Shown: positions 17,559-25,077 of the stretch, piece after piece | Position numbering within the stretch: the first letter of the stretch is position 1 | How the letters are laid out: every line of letters starts with the position of its first letter | IMG/VR virus record: IMGVR_UViG_3300032053_006749 | Location: 1-50,400 of that record | Length of the DNA: 50,400 nt | Origin: a virus | Direction: 5' to 3' (one strand) | Notes under the pieces: generated by a model | Database searches by the model: none | Told to the model about the DNA's origin: nothing | What the model saw: the letters and a program-made list of their open reading frames with translations, nothing else | Translations under genes and position numbers: made by a program

Positions 17559-17948
17559 ATGCTTGATGCCAGCTCCTTACTTTTGATTGTGCCGCCCATC
17601 CTGACCGCAACATTTGCGTACATGGTTGCTCGTAAGAAAAACGTCATTACGGAGCGAATTGGTAGGGCAAAAATAGACTCGGAGATTCAAACCCAAGCCC
17701 TTACAATTGTGCGTGGAGTCATGAATGACATGCGTGACGAGTTCCGCCGTGAGATTGATGCTCTTAAAAAAGAAAATGAATTTCTGAAAGAAGAGGTAGA
17801 TGACAACCGCAACAAGATTGAGCACCTTCAAACTCAATTGACTGCTAGTGATGTTTTGGTCGCTTCGTTAAAGTCAGAAATCTCCACTCTTCAAAGTGCA
17901 TTGAAATTGTATCAAGAAGAGAATGCTCGCCTAAAACAAAATAGATAA
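17559..17948 (+). CDS. Membrane-anchored coiled-coil protein
   Basis: A 129-residue protein. Residues about 5-23 are a hydrophobic segment (LLLIVPPILTATFAYMVA) followed by positive residues (RKK), which predicts an N-terminal anchor with the rest in the cytoplasm, or a signal anchor. Residues about 60-127 are a long heptad-rich coiled coil (ALKKENEFLKEEVDDNRNKI and onward). The layout resembles an inner-membrane spanin, but no lysis genes are adjacent and topology is ambiguous. A late-type motif precedes it. Function unknown. Confidence 0.6.
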   Translation: MLDASSLLLIVPPILTATFAYMVARKKNVITERIGRAKIDSEIQTQALTIVRGVMNDMRDEFRREIDALKKENEFLKEEVDDNRNKIEHLQTQLTASDVLVASLKSEISTLQSALKLYQEENARLKQNR

Positions 17949-17955
17949 GGATCCT

Positions 17956-18270
17956 ATGACTGGATTGTTAATGAAAAAATATCACGTTGCTGTATTGGAC
18001 AAAGACGCTGATTTTGTAGAGCGGGTAGTATCTGCTCTGAAATCATTATATCATCACCGCCTAGTCATAAAAACCTACAACAATTCAAGGGATATGTTTG
18101 AGGCAATCAACGTATCCAAAGCGAAAAAAACCCCCTTTGATTTGACCATTTTGGGAGAAAAAAAGATTGCCGAACGGCTGGTATTGAAACAAACCGACCC
18201 AGAAATGAAGGTTTTGTGCTGCTGCGATGAGAATTGTTTGCGAAAACAGATGTCCAGTCTCACATTATAA
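17956..18270 (+). CDS. Response-regulator receiver-like protein, probably degenerate
   Basis: A 104-residue protein with a CheY-like pattern: YHVAVLDKDADFVERVVSAL (beta1, acidic pocket, alpha1), VIKTYNNSRDMFEAI (beta2, alpha2), FDLTILGEKK (beta3), and MKVLCCCDEN (beta4). In true receivers beta3 ends with the phosphorylated Asp; here that position is Gly or near it, so it probably cannot be phosphorylated. AAGGA five bases before ATG 17956 supports this start over ATG 17971. No kinase partner is visible. It may mimic or bind a host two-component protein, or the resemblance may be only a shared alpha/beta fold. Confidence 0.45.
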   Translation: MTGLLMKKYHVAVLDKDADFVERVVSALKSLYHHRLVIKTYNNSRDMFEAINVSKAKKTPFDLTILGEKKIAERLVLKQTDPEMKVLCCCDENCLRKQMSSLTL

Positions 18271-18295
18271 TATCACTTTTATGGGCCTGAAACCA

Positions 18296-18303
18296 TATTT
18301 ATA
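18296..18303 (+). promoter_or_regulatory. Late-promoter-like TATTTATA motif
   Basis: TATTTATA nine bases upstream of the ATG at 18313. No Shine-Dalgarno sequence separates motif and start, so the predicted mRNA has a very short leader. Confidence 0.5.
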
Positions 18304-18312
18304 ATTAGCCAT

Positions 18313-19053
18313 ATGAAACCAGAAACATTTAGACAGCTCATCAAACGAGTTCTCACTGAAGAAGTGGAGAAGACAAGCGCAACCGGAATCAAATCTCCCA
18401 CCCGTGTTCCTGAGATGAATGCGAATGGCGTGGACGCTGACAGAAAGAACAAGCGATTTGGATCTGATGCCAACTCCAAAGATGGTGGAAGCAAGAATCA
18501 ATTGCTCGAAGAGTTGATTAAGATTGTGGCAGAAATTGACAAGGAGTCGTTGGTTCAATGGGATGACCATGACGACCTGATGATCAATGCAAGAGATTTG
18601 AAGTTTATCCGTGTCTCGCCTCGTTGGGAAGATTCCTACGTGATTGAGATGATGACTCGAAATGAAGACCGCATTGTGGTTACGGGTCAAAGTTGGGAAC
18701 AGGTTAAGCAGTTTGTCAAGACCAACCTGAAGAATCTGGACAAGCAACCTACCGCCGTTGATAAGGCGTATGACAAGTCTTACCGCAATCGTGAAGACCA
18801 AACTCCATCTCCTGATAAGGGACTTCCTCAGAAGGATAAGCCAAAGACTTTACCAGCAACAAGTGAACCAGTTAAGACTACTAAGAACAAAGACAAGAAT
18901 TACACTGAAACACCAAAAGACAACGATGATTTGCCTACAAAGCCAATGAAAGAAGTCGCCGATTTCAAGAAACAAAGTGAGCACAAGGTTAGTGACCCAG
19001 TTAAACTCCGAAAGCGCAAACCAGACACCAAGTTGATAATTAAGCAGTCGTAA
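18313..19053 (+). CDS. Hypothetical charged protein, late-type expression
   Basis: A 246-residue protein. The N-terminus (FRQLIKRVLTEEVEK) is an amphipathic helix of a type common at the starts of phage virion or prohead-associated proteins. Residues about 60-145 form a folded domain (LLEELIKIVAEIDKESLVQW, then KFIRVSPRWEDSYVIEMM, ending in a helix with VKQFVKTNLKNL). The last 100 residues are a lysine-, proline- and aspartate-rich disordered tail. No family recognised. A late-type motif lies upstream and a good terminator follows, so this gene ends a transcription unit. Confidence 0.55.
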   Translation: MKPETFRQLIKRVLTEEVEKTSATGIKSPTRVPEMNANGVDADRKNKRFGSDANSKDGGSKNQLLEELIKIVAEIDKESLVQWDDHDDLMINARDLKFIRVSPRWEDSYVIEMMTRNEDRIVVTGQSWEQVKQFVKTNLKNLDKQPTAVDKAYDKSYRNREDQTPSPDKGLPQKDKPKTLPATSEPVKTTKNKDKNYTETPKDNDDLPTKPMKEVADFKKQSEHKVSDPVKLRKRKPDTKLIIKQS

Positions 19054-19069
19054 AATTTCCGATTACAAG

Positions 19070-19097
19070 AGGCGCACTCATTGGGTGCGCCTTTTTT
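19070..19097 (+). terminator. Intrinsic terminator
   Basis: AGGCGCAC pairs with GTGCGCCT around a seven-base loop, followed by TTTTTT (19092-19097). It is a textbook rho-independent terminator that closes the 17559-19053 unit. The next -35 box begins only two bases later. Confidence 0.85.
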
Positions 19098-19098
19098 G

Positions 19099-19127
19099 TT
19101 GACTTTTGCGGTGGAGTATGGCATAGT
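19099..19127 (+). promoter_or_regulatory. Sigma-70-like promoter predicting a leaderless mRNA
   Basis: TTGACT (19099-19104), a 17-base spacer and CATAGT (19122-19127). A start seven bases after the -10 falls exactly on the A of ATG 19134, the start of the ATPase gene. It is placed immediately after the terminator. Confidence 0.65.
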
Positions 19128-19133
19128 GTGTCA

Positions 19134-20066
19134 ATGAATGATGCGGAAATAGACGACATCTTGCGTACATGTGCTACGCTCAAGCCCAACGAGTTGATAA
19201 TCAGTGATTTGAAGTGGAAGTATCTTGTGCGAGCAGTGTTACGTGCCAAGAACGTCATGGTTGTCGGACCTTCTGGATGTGCCAAAACGATGGCGGCTCG
19301 CTGCGTTGCCAAAGCACTCAACCGCCCCTTTGAAAAATTCAACATTGGTTCAACGCAAGATGCTCGTGCCACGCTGATTGGGAATACAACCTACAAAAAG
19401 GAAACGGGTACGGTTTTCCATCAATCTGCTTTCATTAAGGCAATCACCACCCCCGACACCGTAGTTTTGCTTGATGAATTCACCAGAGGCACCCACGACG
19501 CTTGGAACATCCTCATGACGGTAACTGACCCAACTCAGCGTTGTCTTCGCTTAGACGAGGACGTGGAGAGTTCTGTGGTCAATGTAGCAAGCGGGGTAAC
19601 ATTTGTTGCCACTGCCAACATTGGTAACGAATATACCGCAACCAAAGTGCTTGACAAGGCATCCGCACGACGATTCCCAATCAAGTTGGAAATGACGCCT
19701 CTATCGGGTAAGGAACTCAATAACCTTTTTGGTATTCTATTTCATGGAAGAACGCCGGAAGAAACTTCTCTGATGAAGACCCTTGCCAAAATCTCCGACG
19801 ATTTGATTGCTCAATGCAAAATTGAGGATGCCCCGATTACAACCTTCATTTCTCCCGCCAACATGGTTGAAATGGCAGAGTTGGTTTTGGATGGATTTTC
19901 CCTTGAGGAAATTGCAGAGGCAGCTATTTATCCAGAGTATCCCGACGACGGTGGTGCGGATAGTGAACGTGCCTTTGTGAAGTCCATTCTCCAAAAGTAT
20001 TTTCCAAAAGATGTCAAGAGCCCAATCAATGACCCATTGGCAAACAAGCGCACGGAAGATTTTTAA
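19134..20066 (+). CDS. MoxR/CobS-like AAA+ ATPase
   Basis: A 310-residue AAA+ ATPase. Walker A is GPSGCAKT (45-52), Walker B VVLLDEF (110-116), sensor 1 VATANIG near 161-167, and KASARRF supplies an arginine finger near 178-184. MoxR and CobS ATPases work with a VWA-domain partner to insert metals or remodel proteins, and the next gene is such a partner. ATG 19134 fits the leaderless promoter better than the in-frame GTG at 19128. CobS-like genes have been noted in T4-like phages, with no established role. Confidence 0.8.
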   Translation: MNDAEIDDILRTCATLKPNELIISDLKWKYLVRAVLRAKNVMVVGPSGCAKTMAARCVAKALNRPFEKFNIGSTQDARATLIGNTTYKKETGTVFHQSAFIKAITTPDTVVLLDEFTRGTHDAWNILMTVTDPTQRCLRLDEDVESSVVNVASGVTFVATANIGNEYTATKVLDKASARRFPIKLEMTPLSGKELNNLFGILFHGRTPEETSLMKTLAKISDDLIAQCKIEDAPITTFISPANMVEMAELVLDGFSLEEIAEAAIYPEYPDDGGADSERAFVKSILQKYFPKDVKSPINDPLANKRTEDF

Positions 20067-20077
20067 TTGACGACGTA

Positions 20078-22336
20078 ATGCTCAAAGGAAAATCCATATC
20101 TCCCGCCGAAGTTGATTTTTGGTTGGATTCGGACAAGTATTCCAATTTTTTGGAAGATCGCAACGCCGCCTCCAATGAGACACTTGTTTTTAGCATTGAC
20201 TTGGTTCGCCTGTCGTCTATTCGCAAAGCAGTATCCAACTTCGTCCGCATTCTGACTCGTAAAAGTATCCCAGTCTATTTCAATGATGCTGACGCCAATG
20301 TGAACTTCGGTGGCAAGGTAATCTATCTCTCAGCCAAAATCAATTCTAAGCAGGATTTTGATGTTGCGGTTGGGCAGGCACTTCATGAAGGTGCTCACAC
20401 TCTCAAAACCAATTTTGATGCGGTTAAGAACGCTTGGGCAAATGTTCCGCCTCACATTCTAAAACTTTCTGATTCCAAAAACATCCGCCGAGCGTCTTTT
20501 GAGAAATTTTTACACAACACATGGAATGTCATCGAAGACCGCTTCATTGACAACTACGTTTTCAACGAAGCACCGGGGTATCGGGGATACTATGTTGCAC
20601 TCTATGACAAGTTTTGGAACTGTCCCGAAGTTGATGAATTGCTATTGAGTGATTTACATAGGTATCCAAGTTTGGATTCTTACAGTTTCCGAATTACCAA
20701 CTTCACCAATTTGAATACCGACCTTATGGCATTGCCACGGTTGGATGATATTGCCCGTGAGATTGACATTACGCATATTGACCGATTGGAGCGTACCAAG
20801 GACAGAGTAAAGACCGCATTTAAGGTGGTGGAAATAGTTTTGGACTGTCTTGACAAACCAGTCAAGATGAAAGGTACTGCCGTTATGGGCAAGGGTAAGA
20901 GCGATCTCAAAAAGCTTGCCGACCCAAATGACTTTTTTGATTTTGGAGAAGACCTACAGATTAGCATTGCCAGCGAAGAGCCCCAAGCGGGAGAAGATAA
21001 GGGAGGGGGGGATAAAGAGGTTGATGTCGGCAAGAACATGATTGATGAAATCTCCGACGTTATGAGTGGTCGGGACCAGTCTCCTGAGAATCTGAAAGAG
21101 AACCACGATGTCGTCAACCGAATCAGCATGGATGGTGATGTCGGAAAAGATATTCTGAAGCAGGTCAAAAACGTAGTGGAATCGCAGCGCAAGTTTATGG
21201 CGGGCGAACTTCCAAAGGAAAATGTTACGGTTCAGCAGAAGGCGTTGCTTGATTTGGTGGAGAAGCACGGAATAGTCTTGGTTCAAGTAGAAATGCCCAA
21301 GATTGAAGCGGGGGATGATGCAAGTCTCAAGGTGGATTGTATTGTCGTTCAGAAGATGACCAAAGAACTCATCCTTTCCGGTGAAGACGTGTTCCCGTTG
21401 GCGGGGGCGATGAAGTTGGGCAAAGAAAATCCAACCCCACCCAAAGATGTTTCGGATGCGGTGAAGAAAGGTATTGTAATTGGAACCAAACTTGGTCGCA
21501 AGTTGCAAATCCGCTCCGAAGTCAACCCGATAAAGATCGTTCGTAAGAAGTGGGGGAAGATAAACAAGCGGCAGATTCATGAAGCGGCGTTCGATGCCGA
21601 GGACATGTTCTATAAGCTCAGGATTGACGAGCACCACGATGCAACCTTACATATAACCGTTGACGCAAGCAGTTCAATGCGGGGAGCTAAATGGTTGAGG
21701 ACGATGACTACCGTGGTTGCCATCTGCAAAGCAGCATCAATGATTGATAATATCCACGTCACAGTATCCTTCCGTTCAACTCAAGTGTCTTCGGATACGA
21801 CCTTGCCATATATCGTTTTGGCATATGATTCTAAGCACGACAAATTTGCAAAGGTTCGCAACCTATTCCCTTATTTGATTCCAAATGGGATGACGCCAGA
21901 GGGATTGGCGTTTAGTGCCATCATGAACTTGTTTGATGGCATCACTCCCGATGAAGAAGAACGGTATTTCCTCAACCTCTCCGATGGAGAACCGTGCTAC
22001 TATCTCAAACTGCCAACCACAGGCACTACGTTGACCTATACGGACGATGTAGGGGCAACCCATACCAAAGCACAGGTGGACAAGATTCGTCGCCACGGCG
22101 TTGAAGTGCTTAGTTATTTTATAGAAGAGGAACCCCGCTTCATAAAGCGGAAGAAGATTGAAGAAATGACCGTCAAAGAGAAGGCGGAAGAAAAAGAAAG
22201 GTTGGTAGAAATTGAAAAAAGTCCACTGCGTAAAAACTTCCGTAAAATGTATGGTAAAAGCTCAAAATTTATTCGAGTAGATGAGATCACCGATTTAGCA
22301 AAAACACTGAATGAATTATTTTTGAAGAAAAGTTGA
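20078..22336 (+). CDS. Zincin-motif plus VWA-domain protein, MoxR partner
   Basis: A 752-residue protein 11 bases after the ATPase gene. Near the N-terminus, ALHEGAHTLK contains HEGAH (103-107), an HExxH zinc-protease motif, with a later WNVIEDRF glutamate as possible third ligand. The middle (about 285-345) is acidic and low in complexity. The C-terminal third is a von Willebrand A domain: TVDASSSMRG gives the MIDAS D529-x-S531-x-S533, followed by alternating strands and helices. VWA partners of MoxR ATPases (for example CobT) bridge the ATPase to its substrate. The HExxH motif suggests the pair may act on a protein target. Substrate and purpose are unknown. Confidence 0.75.
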   Translation: MLKGKSISPAEVDFWLDSDKYSNFLEDRNAASNETLVFSIDLVRLSSIRKAVSNFVRILTRKSIPVYFNDADANVNFGGKVIYLSAKINSKQDFDVAVGQALHEGAHTLKTNFDAVKNAWANVPPHILKLSDSKNIRRASFEKFLHNTWNVIEDRFIDNYVFNEAPGYRGYYVALYDKFWNCPEVDELLLSDLHRYPSLDSYSFRITNFTNLNTDLMALPRLDDIAREIDITHIDRLERTKDRVKTAFKVVEIVLDCLDKPVKMKGTAVMGKGKSDLKKLADPNDFFDFGEDLQISIASEEPQAGEDKGGGDKEVDVGKNMIDEISDVMSGRDQSPENLKENHDVVNRISMDGDVGKDILKQVKNVVESQRKFMAGELPKENVTVQQKALLDLVEKHGIVLVQVEMPKIEAGDDASLKVDCIVVQKMTKELILSGEDVFPLAGAMKLGKENPTPPKDVSDAVKKGIVIGTKLGRKLQIRSEVNPIKIVRKKWGKINKRQIHEAAFDAEDMFYKLRIDEHHDATLHITVDASSSMRGAKWLRTMTTVVAICKAASMIDNIHVTVSFRSTQVSSDTTLPYIVLAYDSKHDKFAKVRNLFPYLIPNGMTPEGLAFSAIMNLFDGITPDEEERYFLNLSDGEPCYYLKLPTTGTTLTYTDDVGATHTKAQVDKIRRHGVEVLSYFIEEEPRFIKRKKIEEMTVKEKAEEKERLVEIEKSPLRKNFRKMYGKSSKFIRVDEITDLAKTLNELFLKKS

Positions 22337-22399
22337 GAGTGAATATCAATCGTCTTATAAAAAATGGAACATGGAAGGGATTTAGTTTTGAAAAAAGTA

Positions 22400-22428
22400 T
22401 TGACTTTCATCGTCATCTGTGATATTCT
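22400..22428 (+). promoter_or_regulatory. Sigma-70-like promoter predicting a leaderless mRNA
   Basis: TTGACT (22400-22405), a 17-base spacer and TATTCT (22423-22428). Seven bases on lies the A of ATG 22435, the synthetase start. No Shine-Dalgarno sequence. Confidence 0.65.
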
Positions 22429-22434
22429 CATGTG

Positions 22435-23601
22435 ATGCAAGATTTTTATTTCAGTGACGAATTGATTGGCAGAGGATTGCCAGTGCTGTTGAAAAACGGG
22501 GCAATCGCCAAGCAACGATTGATAAACTACCTCGGAAAACTGCTGCTGGAACGAAACTACGTGCCATTGTCTTCTCCCCACATTGGAAACATTGCCCTAT
22601 TCAAGAAGAGTGGGCATTATCCTTTCTACAAAGATTCCATGTTCCCTATTATCCGTCAACCATCGGAGGAAACGGGAGATTACAGTGAGTTTTGTCTCAA
22701 GCCAATGAATTGCCCGTTCCATATTATGGCCTACCAAAATATGGGTGTGGTTTCGTATAAAGAACTGCCCATCAAATTTTACGAGTTCGGGCAGGTGTAC
22801 CGTTATGAAGATTCTGGTGCAATCAACGGTTTGTATCGTCTCCGATCCTTTACACAGGATGATGGTCATATTTTCTGTTCCATGAATCAGATTCGTGAGA
22901 TTGTAGATGAATGTATTGATCTGATCAAACTGATCTGTGACAAGTTTCGGTTGAAGTTGGCCATCAAGTATTCAAAGCGGGACTTGGCCATCAGCGAAAA
23001 GTATATCGGTTCCCTTGACAGTTGGGCCGCCGCCCAAGACATTTTGAAAGCAGTCTGTTTTGCCAAGTTTGGGAATGATTATGTTGAGGATGCTGGCGGT
23101 GCGGCATTTTATGGGCCCAAGATTGATTTTGTGGCCAAGGATAAACTCAATCGGGAATGGCAACTTGGAACGATTCAACTGGATTTCAACTTGCCCGAAC
23201 AGTTTGGACTCAATTATATCGGATCGGACAACCTTGAGGTTCCAGTACTAATCCACCGTGCCTTGCTCGGCTCTTTGGAGCGGTTTCTAGGTATTCTTTT
23301 GGATAACAACTTGCTGCCGATGGCACTGCAACCGTTCAACATGGGTGTGATATGGCTAGGTGAGAACCGGGATTACTACAACCGAGTAGTTAACCGTTTG
23401 AAACAGTTGGAGGTTTATCCAACGGTCATAGAACACCCTCGGAATCTCAGCGAAGCGATGGCGAAACTATATTCCAAAGGGTTATCCAACATTGCGATCA
23501 TCGGGAAACGGGAAGAATCACATCAAATGGTCAACTTCAACAAAGAACATTTTTGCATTAGCGCATATTTTGAAGAAGTTGAGAAACTATTTCAGCTTTG
23601 A
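22435..23601 (+). CDS. thrS: Minimal threonyl-tRNA synthetase (catalytic and anticodon domains only)
   Basis: A 388-residue class II aminoacyl-tRNA synthetase of the ThrRS type, charging tRNA-Thr. KPMNCPFHIMAYQ, FYEFGQVYRYEDSGAINGLYR (motif 2) and LRSFTQDDGHIFC are typical. The three zinc ligands that select threonine in bacterial ThrRS appear to be C93, H145 and H274. Motif 3 is VLIHRALLGSLERF with R275. The last 100 residues fit the anticodon-binding domain (VIWLGENRDYY onward). The N-terminal TGS and editing domains of the usual 640-residue enzyme are absent, so mischarged serine could not be cleared in cis. ATG 22435 is chosen; GTG 22432 is in frame. A phage-encoded ThrRS is rare. Confidence 0.85.
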   Translation: MQDFYFSDELIGRGLPVLLKNGAIAKQRLINYLGKLLLERNYVPLSSPHIGNIALFKKSGHYPFYKDSMFPIIRQPSEETGDYSEFCLKPMNCPFHIMAYQNMGVVSYKELPIKFYEFGQVYRYEDSGAINGLYRLRSFTQDDGHIFCSMNQIREIVDECIDLIKLICDKFRLKLAIKYSKRDLAISEKYIGSLDSWAAAQDILKAVCFAKFGNDYVEDAGGAAFYGPKIDFVAKDKLNREWQLGTIQLDFNLPEQFGLNYIGSDNLEVPVLIHRALLGSLERFLGILLDNNLLPMALQPFNMGVIWLGENRDYYNRVVNRLKQLEVYPTVIEHPRNLSEAMAKLYSKGLSNIAIIGKREESHQMVNFNKEHFCISAYFEEVEKLFQL

Positions 23602-23611
23602 AAAAAAGTTC

Positions 23612-23640
23612 TTGACATTTTATACCATCCGGCGTATGAT
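23612..23640 (+). promoter_or_regulatory. Sigma-70-like promoter
   Basis: TTGACA (23612-23617, full consensus), a 17-base spacer and TATGAT (23635-23640). Predicted start near 23647, about 38 bases before ATG 23685. It begins only 11 bases after the synthetase stop and is the best-scoring promoter in the window by eye. Confidence 0.7.
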
Positions 23641-23684
23641 TGCTCATTCACCAGAAGGTGTAACAACTCATCTAGTTAAAAAAT

Positions 23685-24056
23685 ATGAAACAGAATACAC
23701 GCAAAAACAAAACCAATCAATCCGTTGTGTGGCCATCCACGCCATACTTCACGATCAAAGAACTCCATCGCCTCAATCCAAAATTCGTCGAGATTACACT
23801 TCGGGTGCGATTGACCAATTCGATTGAAGACGGAGAGATTGCCGAGATTGGATCTGTCCCCGGCGGCAAGGGTCGTCCGCAGAAGGTGTTTTCACTGACT
23901 CCTGTCACGCAGATTACCCTCAACAAGGCAAAGCAAGACAACATCAGCCTCGTTGAAGGTGCCGACAAGTTGGTGAACGTCATCAATGTGACGACCAACA
24001 CTCCGACACCAGTTACCCCATCAGTAAACACACCACCCGTCACGGTTTCAAAGTAA
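23685..24056 (+). CDS. Small protein with possible winged-helix domain
   Basis: A 123-residue protein. Residues about 20-75 (YFTIKELHRLNPKFVEITLR, RLTNSIEDGEIAEIG, GGKGRPQKVFSLTPVT) have a helix-turn-helix and wing-like pattern, with a GRPQKVF segment as seen in winged-helix proteins. The tail is a threonine/proline-rich flexible stretch. It has its own strong promoter, which would suit an early regulator. No Shine-Dalgarno sequence is evident. The DNA-binding role is a pattern-based inference. Confidence 0.5.
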   Translation: MKQNTRKNKTNQSVVWPSTPYFTIKELHRLNPKFVEITLRVRLTNSIEDGEIAEIGSVPGGKGRPQKVFSLTPVTQITLNKAKQDNISLVEGADKLVNVINVTTNTPTPVTPSVNTPPVTVSK

Positions 24057-24061
24057 CGGAC

Positions 24062-24162
24062 AAATGCCGTATATTCGGATAAGGGATGTTCTATGAGCAA
24101 CCGCAAAAAGAGCGATCAACTGTCTAACCTTAAGCCAAGGCGGTACCGAATATACGGCATTT
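24062..24162 (+). repeat. 17-bp perfect inverted repeat around a start codon
   Basis: AAATGCCGTATATTCGG (24062-24078) and its exact reverse complement (24146-24162) are separated by 67 bases. The interval holds the ribosome site (AAGGG at 24081) and ATG 24093. The right arm lies within the coding region. In RNA the arms could pair and place the start in a large loop; in DNA they could be paired protein sites. Confidence 0.75.
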
Positions 24163-24290
24163 TCAATTTCAAGACCAACAAGTTGATTTATGTCAATTTG
24201 GATCAAGAATTGACGGAGCTTGAATTTGACATGAGCAACTACGATCTAGAAATTTTTGATGTCGTTTCGTTTTACGTCTTACTCGCTTAG
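24093..24290 (+). CDS. Hypothetical small protein, 65 residues
   Basis: Basic at the N-terminus (SNRKKSDQLSNLKPRRYRIYG), then beta-type hydrophobic segments. AAGGG six to eight bases before the ATG supports the start. No family recognised. Its start is enclosed by the 17-base inverted repeat, and its stop overlaps the stop of the minus-strand gene by four bases. Confidence 0.5.
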   Translation: MSNRKKSDQLSNLKPRRYRIYGIFNFKTNKLIYVNLDQELTELEFDMSNYDLEIFDVVSFYVLLA

Positions 24291-24589
24291 TAGCGACGGA
24301 TGTATTTACCAATGGTCTCAATAGGACCATTGTAGGTGTCAATTCTGCGGTATCCCTCGGGACTCAAAATGTAGGAGTAGATTCTCACTTTCGTCGCCGG
24401 TTTGGTATTCATCAATTCGTCCATTTTCTTCAAGTTAGTCATCACAACGTTCTTAGATCCCCATATGATAGGAGATGTGAAATCTTTATCAAAAAGTATG
24501 GCGTTGTTGAGGTCGGGGTAGAATAGATGGAACACCGTTCCTTCAATTTTACCCTTCTTTTCTGTATTGAGAACATTTTGTGACAGCAT
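24287..24589 (-). CDS. Hypothetical protein, 100 residues, minus strand
   Basis: An isolated minus-strand gene between plus-strand genes. ATG 24589 is chosen because a TATTTATG motif lies three bases upstream; the frame stays open farther upstream but would cross the opposite promoter region. The product (TVFHLFYPDLNNAILFDKDF, NVVMTNLKKMDELM, VRIYSYILSPEGYRRIDTY) looks like a soluble alpha/beta protein. No family recognised. Late expression is suggested only by the motif. Confidence 0.45.
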   Translation of the reverse strand: MLSQNVLNTEKKGKIEGTVFHLFYPDLNNAILFDKDFTSPIIWGSKNVVMTNLKKMDELMNTKPATKVRIYSYILSPEGYRRIDTYNGPIETIGKYIRRY

Positions 24590-24592
24590 ACC

Positions 24593-24600
24593 CATAAATA
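24593..24600 (-). promoter_or_regulatory. Late-motif variant TATTTATG (minus strand)
   Basis: TATTTATG with the same GGT-ATG context as the motif at 27393, three bases before the ATG at 24589. One mismatch to the octamer found elsewhere. Confidence 0.35.
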
Positions 24601-24613
24601 GCATTAAAATAAC

Positions 24614-24642
24614 TTGAACGTCTTCTTGAATTGTGGTATTGT
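24614..24642 (+). promoter_or_regulatory. Sigma-70-like promoter with AUG at predicted +1
   Basis: TTGAAC (24614-24619), a 17-base spacer and TATTGT (24637-24642). Seven bases on, at 24649, an ATG opens a five-codon frame (MKGKK, stop at 24664-24666). The next gene, at 24683, has its own AAAAGG ribosome site. The promoter overlaps the upstream region of the opposing minus-strand gene. Confidence 0.5.
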
Positions 24643-24682
24643 ATGCGTATGAAAGGTAAAAAGTAGTCACAAAAGGTTTTGT

Positions 24683-24841
24683 ATGGGAAAGACGTTTAGA
24701 CGAGATTCTCAGTTCCGCCCACGGAAACAGGGGCGCAGCTTCTCCAAGGACAACCAACCTTGGAAGAAGGTCAAGCACAAGGACAATCGCCCAATTGAAG
24801 GTTCAGTGCCGAACACACCAGACTATCAAGACCCCCGATGA
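24683..24841 (+). CDS. Small basic protein, 52 residues
   Basis: A short gene with a good AAAAGG ribosome site. The product begins MGKTFRRDSQFRPRKQG and is rich in Arg/Lys (about 17 basic residues), ending PNTPDYQDPR. Such small basic proteins are common in T4-like phages; an RNA- or DNA-binding role is plausible but unproven. The stop overlaps the next ATG (ATGA at 24838). Confidence 0.6.
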   Translation: MGKTFRRDSQFRPRKQGRSFSKDNQPWKKVKHKDNRPIEGSVPNTPDYQDPR

Positions 24842-25077
24842 TAACTGTCTTTATAATAGTGTTGTTTGTTCTTTTAATCGCCCTCGGCGTATCATTCTAC
24901 TATTTACTCAAACGAGTTGACCGATTGTCGGATAGCGTCAACACAATTTTACAGGGGCAGAAGGTTTTGCGAGACAACCAAGACATCATACATTCCGACG
25001 TAAAGAAATTGCGAAATGAGTTCCACACCAACAAAAAAGAGTCCAAGAAAGAAAGCACCATCCGACGCTTCGGTTGA
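24838..25077 (+). CDS. Small membrane protein with coiled-coil tail
   Basis: A 79-residue protein starting in an ATGA overlap with the basic small gene. Residues 1-24 are a single membrane segment (MITVFIIVLFVLLIALGVSF) followed by positively charged KR, and residues about 26-65 are heptad-like helix. The last 20 residues are lysine-rich and their codons overlap the next gene's start by 62 bases. Role unknown. Confidence 0.5.
   Translation: MITVFIIVLFVLLIALGVSFYYLLKRVDRLSDSVNTILQGQKVLRDNQDIIHSDVKKLRNEFHTNKKESKKESTIRRFG

Noticed and set aside
20954-21637. Minus-strand open frame of 227 codons inside the VWA gene
   Set aside because: Shadow of the zincin/VWA gene, whose MIDAS and HEGAH motifs are clear.
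23492-23827. Open frame of 111 codons overlapping the ThrRS end
   Set aside because: It overlaps both ThrRS and the next gene, crosses a consensus promoter, and has no ribosome site or family match.
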